Positions 58,846-64,000 of a stretch of DNA of 64,000 bases are shown here, piece after piece. A model generated the notes under the pieces. It was not told where the DNA came from. It ran no database searches and saw only the letters and a list, made by a program, of their open reading frames with translations. Both the position numbers and the translations under genes were made by a program. The stretch covers positions 82,231,001-82,295,000 of the forward strand of contig CM075656.1 in assembly GCA_037953625.1 (NCBI GenBank), read 5' to 3'. The stretch comes from Crotalaria pallida. Lineage: Eukaryota > Streptophyta > Magnoliopsida > Fabales > Fabaceae. Numbering within the stretch: position 1 is the first letter of the stretch; each line of letters opens with the position of its first letter.

Positions 58846-59084
58846 CTCCCTGCGTTCCACAAGGATGGTAACAAATTGAAAAAGTCAAAAAATTAAGGAG
58901 ACATGCATTTAATTATTTGCCTAACACATAGACCAATTATTAAACACCTAATTTAATGCATTTTGCAGTGATCAACTAATTGCAATTCAAAGTTTACAAT
59001 TTCTAAACTTTTCATGTATTATTTTAACTTTAGTTTAGGACAAAAATTTTGTGTTTTTTTAACATCCTTGTGGGACGGAGGGAG
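58846..59084. mobile_element. Stowaway-like MITE, 239 bp (unit 4)
   Basis: TA-flanked orthologue of the MITE in the other units; left end CTCCCTGCGTTCC. Confidence 0.9.
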
Positions 59085-59309
59085 TATATAATATCATATA
59101 TAAAAAAATAATTAATCTTAAGTCAAATTTGTAAAACATATCTATTAAATTTGGAATAACTTTTTTATTTAAAAAAAAGGATTTGTTTCCCAAAGGAAAA
59201 GTCAAATTTGTCAAACATATATAATAATTTTGTAATAACTTTTTTTAAAACAAAGGATTTGTTTCCATAAGAAAAAAGATTTGTTTCCCAAGATTGTTTA
59301 AAAGACAAA

Positions 59310-59587
59310 AGTAGATGATTATATATGATTTTTAACTTACACATTCAAACATATTGTTTATTGGCTCTTTATATTCTTCCCATCTATGATAGATATTTTC
59401 AAAGACTCACACCTCATGGCAAAAAAAAAAGAAAAGAGTTCATGCCTTCTATTTATTTCCTTCCTCATTTATCAATTAATCAGTAAAAGTTTAGAACTTT
59501 ACCTCCCTCGTTCTGTGTCAACTCTCTCTCTCTCTCTCTCACACACATTGATAGCACTTTCTCGATCTTCTATCTTCTCACCCATCC
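59310..59587 (+). promoter_or_regulatory. Putative promoter and leader of F-box copy 4
   Basis: TATATAT at 59320-59326; CT/CA microsatellite at about 59522-59547. Confidence 0.45.
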
Positions 59588-60865
59588 ATGGTTCACATTA
59601 GCCTCGTTGATGCTAATGATAACCCTCTTGAGAACGATGTCGTTGAAGAAACAACAAAAAACACCAGCACCACCACCAAAAGGTGGCGATTCGCTACCAG
59701 CTCCAACACCCAAACCCTAACTTCACCACCCAAGGCTCATGGCGATTTGTCTCACGATCCATTTCCCACCCTTCCATATGAGCTCAACACTGAAATCATC
59801 TCTAGGCTCCCAGTGAAAATCCTCATGCAATTCAAGTGCATAAACAAGCCTTGGAAAACCCTAATTTCAGATCCCCAATTTGCGAGGAAGCATCTTTCGA
59901 AGGTAAACTCAACTCACCTCATCCTCAGTTTCTCGAATCCCTCCCATGAGTTCCTTGTTAAATCTTACTCTCTTAAATCCATGTTTGAAAGCACAAAATC
60001 CATGTTTGAAAGCACAACCCCTATTCCCGAGGAACTCGAGTACCCTTTGAGAACTCGAAACCGTTATAGTTTGTTTGTGGGGTCATGTGATGGAATTCTA
60101 TGTTTCTCCATACGTGGTGGCGGTGGTGTACTTTTATGGAACCCCGCTATTCAAAAATACAAAATGTTGCCATCTTCGAAGCCTCCAAAGAAAAACAGTT
60201 ATAGCATATATGGATTTGGTTATGATCATTGTAGTGATACTTACAAGGTGGTCGCAGTTTATTGCAATAAGTATGATAATTGTGACAAGTTTATGTCTAA
60301 AACTGAAGCCAAAGTTCACACTTTGGGTACTGATTGCTGGAAAAGAGTTCAGGAGTTTCCTTCTGATTTTGAAATCATTTCACCTGGGAAATTTGTGAGT
60401 GGCACACTCAATTGGTTAGCATTTAACCGTGTCGCTTCTAATTCTTCTAATTGGATTGTTATTTCTCAAGATTTGGGCAATGAGTCTTGTCAAGAACTAT
60501 CACAACCTGTATATGGGATAGACGTTGTTAACTTGACTTTGGGAGTATTGAGGAATTGTTTATGTACTCTTGCTTATAGCGGGACATTTTCAGATGTTTG
60601 GCTTATGAAAGATTATGGAGATAATAAGTCATGGGCGAAATTGTTTCGCATTCCTCCTTATATGGAAGATGTTGATTCTTTTCCATATTTAAATGTGCTT
60701 TGTATTTATGAGGATGAAGAAGTGCTATTGGAGTACAACTCAAAAAAGATGGTTGTTTATAATATCAGAAATGAAACTTTTAGGAATCTTGAGATTCAAT
60801 ACCTGGTCAATGGTTGGGCTGTCCCACATCTCCATGTTGAGAGTTTGATATCACCTCTTTTTTAA
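59588..60865 (+). CDS. F-box/FBA-domain protein, tandem copy 4 (425 aa)
   Basis: Intact intronless copy with F-box about 57-103 and FBA domain about 160-400; predicted SCF substrate receptor, target unknown. Private residues: Gln 189 (in LLWNPAIQKY), Asp 233, Tyr 374 and Met 388. Residue 233 is Ser, Gly, Gly, Asp across copies 1-4, the most variable position I noticed. Although unit 4 pairs with unit 1 by MITE and LINE context, its coding residues 197, 214 and 294 follow copies 2-3, which suggests gene conversion or private change in copy 1. Confidence 0.94.
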   Translation: MVHISLVDANDNPLENDVVEETTKNTSTTTKRWRFATSSNTQTLTSPPKAHGDLSHDPFPTLPYELNTEIISRLPVKILMQFKCINKPWKTLISDPQFARKHLSKVNSTHLILSFSNPSHEFLVKSYSLKSMFESTKSMFESTTPIPEELEYPLRTRNRYSLFVGSCDGILCFSIRGGGGVLLWNPAIQKYKMLPSSKPPKKNSYSIYGFGYDHCSDTYKVVAVYCNKYDNCDKFMSKTEAKVHTLGTDCWKRVQEFPSDFEIISPGKFVSGTLNWLAFNRVASNSSNWIVISQDLGNESCQELSQPVYGIDVVNLTLGVLRNCLCTLAYSGTFSDVWLMKDYGDNKSWAKLFRIPPYMEDVDSFPYLNVLCIYEDEEVLLEYNSKKMVVYNIRNETFRNLEIQYLVNGWAVPHLHVESLISPLF

Positions 60866-61677
60866 TATTCGGAAGCAGGTCTTAAGCTATGTCATTTGCA
60901 CAAGTACTAATAATTGTATCTTATACATCTCTCTTTATGCTATGGATATTATATTTGTTTCAATATATACTTGTTGATTGATAAAGAGTATGTGTTGCTT
61001 TTAATTATTTGTGTTTAGAATTTATTGGTTTATTGATTTTTCTTGCATCATACAAAGTTCATAGTCATGCATTGCACATTAATATGTGATTATTAATGTG
61101 GTTTTCTAATGTGGAAATTAAGGTTTATGTATTATGCCAAGTCACTCCACGATATGTAAGTTTCAAAAAATGCTCGCTAAGACACAAATTCTGCAATGTT
61201 TGTTTCAAATATTTCACATTACATTAGGATGTAAAGAAAACTATATTCAGCGAAGTATATGAAATTAGAAAAGAATATTATTAATGTAATTTATTTTTAT
61301 GTATAACAATTTTTTTCGAAGAGAGTTTTTTCCCTATTCCAAATTTTTACGAGGAAAAATCTCCGTTGACGAGACGCTAAATAGACGGTTCCCATGGGGA
61401 TCACTAAACCTAGAATACGATCATCCCTATTTTTAATACCGCAAGTGCTTTTGTCTCGACCCAAGCCACTGTTAAATTATTGCTAAGTAACGCAGCAATA
61501 CGTAATGACTAATGTGGTGACATAATTGATCTTTAAATAATTATATTTGTGGTTGGAGGACTAAATTGGTGGCAAAACAATCTTTGGAGGACCAAATTAA
61601 CTATTTACTTTTGTTATAAATAAGAGTATAATTGGAATAAGCAATGTTAATTATGTATTGAGTTTGTAAAAAAGTAA
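60866..61677 (+). other. 3' flank of F-box copy 4
   Basis: Same AT-rich flank as in the other units with an intact GCAGC site (no Tekay). No gene. Confidence 0.75.
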
Positions 61678-61802
61678 TCTATACTATATAATAGCCCATG
61701 AATACTATTCCACAGGCGGAACACCCACTTGCTAAGTGGTGGTGGGCCCGAGGAGTAGTACTGAACTAGTACTACTTATTTCTTTTTTTTTAAGGGAAGT
61801 AC

Positions 61803-62480
61803 TGCTTCTACCATGCAGCGGTTCTTGGTGCTCTGACTCTTTTTTTATTTTTTATTTTAATAAACCTAATATATTAATAAAAATATGTTTTGGGTTTTCT
61901 GTGTTCATTTTATATACATGTTTTTGTTATTTGGATTTGAATTTTTTTTTATTATAGGCTTCCTGACACAGCTAATGCTCCAAACAAGTAAAATATAAAA
62001 CAAGTGTGCTTCTACGATGCGCCTGTTTTTGGTGCTCCGACTTTTTTTTTATTTTTTTATTTTAATAAATCTAATATATTAAAAAAAATATATGCTTTGG
62101 GTTTTCTGTGTTCTTTTTATGTACATGTTTTTGTTATTTGGATTTGAATTTTTTTTATTATAGGCTTCCTGACACAGCTAATGCTCCAAACAAGTAAAAT
62201 ATAAAACAAGTGTGATTCTACCATGCACCGGTTTTTGGTGCTCCGGCTTTTTTTTTTTTATTTTTTTATTTTAATAAATCTAATATATTAAAAAAATATG
62301 TTTTGGGTTTTCTGTGTTCTTTTTATGTACATGTTTTTGTTATTTGGATTTGAATTTTTTTTATTATAGGCTTCCTGACACAACTAATGTTCAAACAAGT
62401 AAAATATAAAACAAGTGTGCTTCTACCATGCGTCGGTTTTTGGTGCTCCGACTCTTTTTGTTATTTTTTTTAACTGTTTT
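61803..62480 (+). repeat. About 205-bp tandem repeat block (unit 5)
   Basis: Monomers at 61803, 62007, 62213 and 62418 (periods 204, 206, 205). Confidence 0.88.
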
Positions 62481-62687
62481 ATAAAGAAAGTTTAATAAAT
62501 ATGGGTGTAGTGGGAAAAGTTGTATTAATTATATATTGGGTTTTATAAAGAACAATACATATAAAACATGAGACAAAAGTCTACAAACACTACATATGAA
62601 ACGGAGGCTGGGAGTATTTCTTTCATTATTTTCAATTTGTTATCTCATTCAATATTATTTTTATTCACAAATTAATAATCTATAATA

Positions 62688-62926
62688 CTCCCTGCGTCCC
62701 ACAAGGATGGTAACAAATTGAAAAAGTCAAAAAATTAAGGAGACATGCATTTAATTGTTTGCCTAACACATAGACCAATTATTAAACACCTAATTTAATG
62801 CATTTTGCAGTGATCAACTAATTGCAATTCAAAGTTTACAATTTCTAAACTTTTCATTTATTATTTTAACTTTAGTTTAAGACAAAAATTTTGTGTTTTT
62901 TTAACATCCTTGTGGGACGGAGGGAG
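62688..62926. mobile_element. Stowaway-like MITE, 239 bp (unit 5)
   Basis: TA-flanked orthologue of the MITE in units 1-4. Confidence 0.9.
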
Positions 62927-63149
62927 TATATAATATCATATATAAAAAAATAATTAATCTTAAGTCAAATTTGTAAAACATATCTATTAAATTTGGAATA
63001 ACTTTTTTATTTAAAAAAAAGGATTTGTTTCCCATAGGAAAAGTCAAATTTGTCAAACATATATAATAATTTTGTAATAACTTTTTTTAAAACAAAGAAT
63101 TTGTTTCAATAAGAAAAAAGATTTTTTCCCAAGATTGTTTAAAAGTAAA

Positions 63150-63429
63150 AAGTAGATGATTATATATGATTTTTAACTTACACATTCAAACATATTGTTT
63201 ATTGGCTCTTTATATTCTTCCCATCTTTGATAGATATTTTCAAAGACTCATACCTCATGGCAAAAAAAAAGAAAAGAGTTCATGCCTTCTATTTATTTCC
63301 TTCCTCATTTATCAATTAATCAGTAAAAGTTTAGAACTTTACCTCCCTCGTTCTGTGTCAACTCTCTCTCTCTCTCTCTCTCTCACACATTGATAGCACT
63401 TTCTCGATCTTCTATCTTCTCACCCACCC
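63150..63429 (+). promoter_or_regulatory. Putative promoter and leader of F-box copy 5
   Basis: TATATAT at 63161-63167; longest CT run of the five leaders (about 63362-63389). Confidence 0.45.
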
Positions 63430-64000
63430 ATGGTTCACATTAGCCTCGTTGATGCTAATGATAACCCTCTTGAGAACGATGTCGTTGAAGAAACAACAAA
63501 AAACACCAGCACCACCACCAAAAGGTGGCGATTCGCTACCAGCTCCAACACCCAAACCCTAACTTCACCACCCAAGGCTCATGGCGATTTGTCTCACGAT
63601 CCATTTCCCACCCTTCCATATGAGCTCAACACTGAAATCATCTCTAGGCTCCCAGTGAAAATCCTCATGCAATTCAAGTGCATAAACAAGCCTTGGAAAA
63701 CCCTAATTTCAGATCCCCAATTTGCGAGGAAGCATCTTTCGAAGGTAAACTCAACTCACCTCATCCTCAGTTTCTCGAATCCCTCCCATGAGTTCCTTGT
63801 TAAATCTTACTCTCTTAAATCCATGTTTGAAAGCACAAAATCCATGTTTGAAAGCACAACCCCTATTCCCGAGGAGCTCGAGTACCCTTTGAGAACTCGA
63901 AACCGTTATAGTTTGTTTGTGGGGTCATGTGATGGAATTCTATGTTTCTCCATACGTGGTGGCGGTGGTGTACTTTTATGGAACCCCGCTATTCGAAAAT
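63430..64000 (+). CDS. F-box/FBA-domain protein, tandem copy 5 (5' part, continues beyond window)
   Basis: The ATG at 63430 opens the same frame as the other copies: 190 codons to the edge, covering the N-terminus, the whole F-box and the start of the FBA domain up to LLWNPAIRK. No stop or frameshift appears. It has Val 7 and Arg 189, like the majority of copies. The remaining 235 codons are outside the window, so intactness is unproven. Confidence 0.9.
   Translation, partial: MVHISLVDANDNPLENDVVEETTKNTSTTTKRWRFATSSNTQTLTSPPKAHGDLSHDPFPTLPYELNTEIISRLPVKILMQFKCINKPWKTLISDPQFARKHLSKVNSTHLILSFSNPSHEFLVKSYSLKSMFESTKSMFESTTPIPEELEYPLRTRNRYSLFVGSCDGILCFSIRGGGGVLLWNPAIRK

Larger units (their letters stand above)
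57969..61677 (+). repeat. F-box tandem unit 4
   Basis: 3709 bp; like unit 1 it adjoins the LINE 5' end, has the 282-bp MITE and the short repeat block. It is the segmental partner of unit 1. Confidence 0.87.
61678..64000 (+). repeat. F-box tandem unit 5 (partial, runs off window)
   Basis: Begins with the Helitron-like motif at 61678, lacks the 282-bp MITE and has the longer repeat block, like units 2 and 3. Confidence 0.85.

Overview
The window looks like nuclear DNA of a eudicot plant, most likely a legume. The evidence is intronless F-box/FBA genes in a tandem array, Ty3/gypsy elements of the Tekay/Del and Athila lineages with typical plant primer-binding sites, an L1-type plant LINE whose ORF1 has a DUF4283 domain plus a zinc knuckle, and Stowaway-like MITEs. 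The legume assignment is inference. Nothing prokaryotic is present.

The host genes are five nearly identical F-box genes on the + strand (24286-25563, 28124-29401, 43741-45018, 59588-60865, and a fifth from 63430 that runs off the window). Each sits in a tandem unit of about 3.7-3.85 kb. The unit holds a Helitron-like start motif with hairpins, a block of about 205-bp tandem repeats, a 239-bp MITE, a short promoter with a CT/CA microsatellite leader, the F-box gene, and about 0.8 kb of 3' flank. Four complete copies are intact 425-aa reading frames.

The rest is nested retroelements, all on the - strand, with boundaries fixed by 5-bp target-site duplications. (1) A LINE (1 to about 22633) is split in ORF1 by a non-autonomous LTR element (LARD, 2822-21317, TSD catct). 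That element is in turn split by an Athila-type element (5912-16027, TSD cctag). (2) A complete Tekay/Del chromovirus (30033-41797, TSD gcagc) with an uninterrupted 1444-aa gag-pol lies downstream of F-box copy 2. (3) A second LINE (46784 to about 57933), 3'-truncated and fused to an F-box-unit repeat, carries the same LARD at the same base with the same TSD (48263-56617) but without the Athila. The LINE+LARD block was therefore duplicated together with its neighbouring F-box unit. The second copy preserves the empty Athila site, and F-box units without Tekay preserve the empty Tekay site.

The inferred order of events is: LINE insertion beside an F-box unit; LARD insertion into the LINE, and a 282-bp MITE insertion into the adjacent unit; duplication of the block; then the Athila and Tekay insertions and a deletion creating the 46784 junction.

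The most unusual signal is in the LTRs. The LARD LTR carries ten copies of the palindrome TAATCGATTA (one degenerate) at 20-22-bp spacing. The Tekay LTR carries fourteen copies of a different palindrome, ACTCGAGT, in seven pairs spaced 20 bp (one 19 bp). Both share a TCGA centre and about two helical turns of spacing. The two families also share termini, the tRNA-iMet primer site and a perfect stem-loop beside the polypurine tract, so the LARD looks like a Tekay derivative whose LTR array has a different motif but the same geometry.
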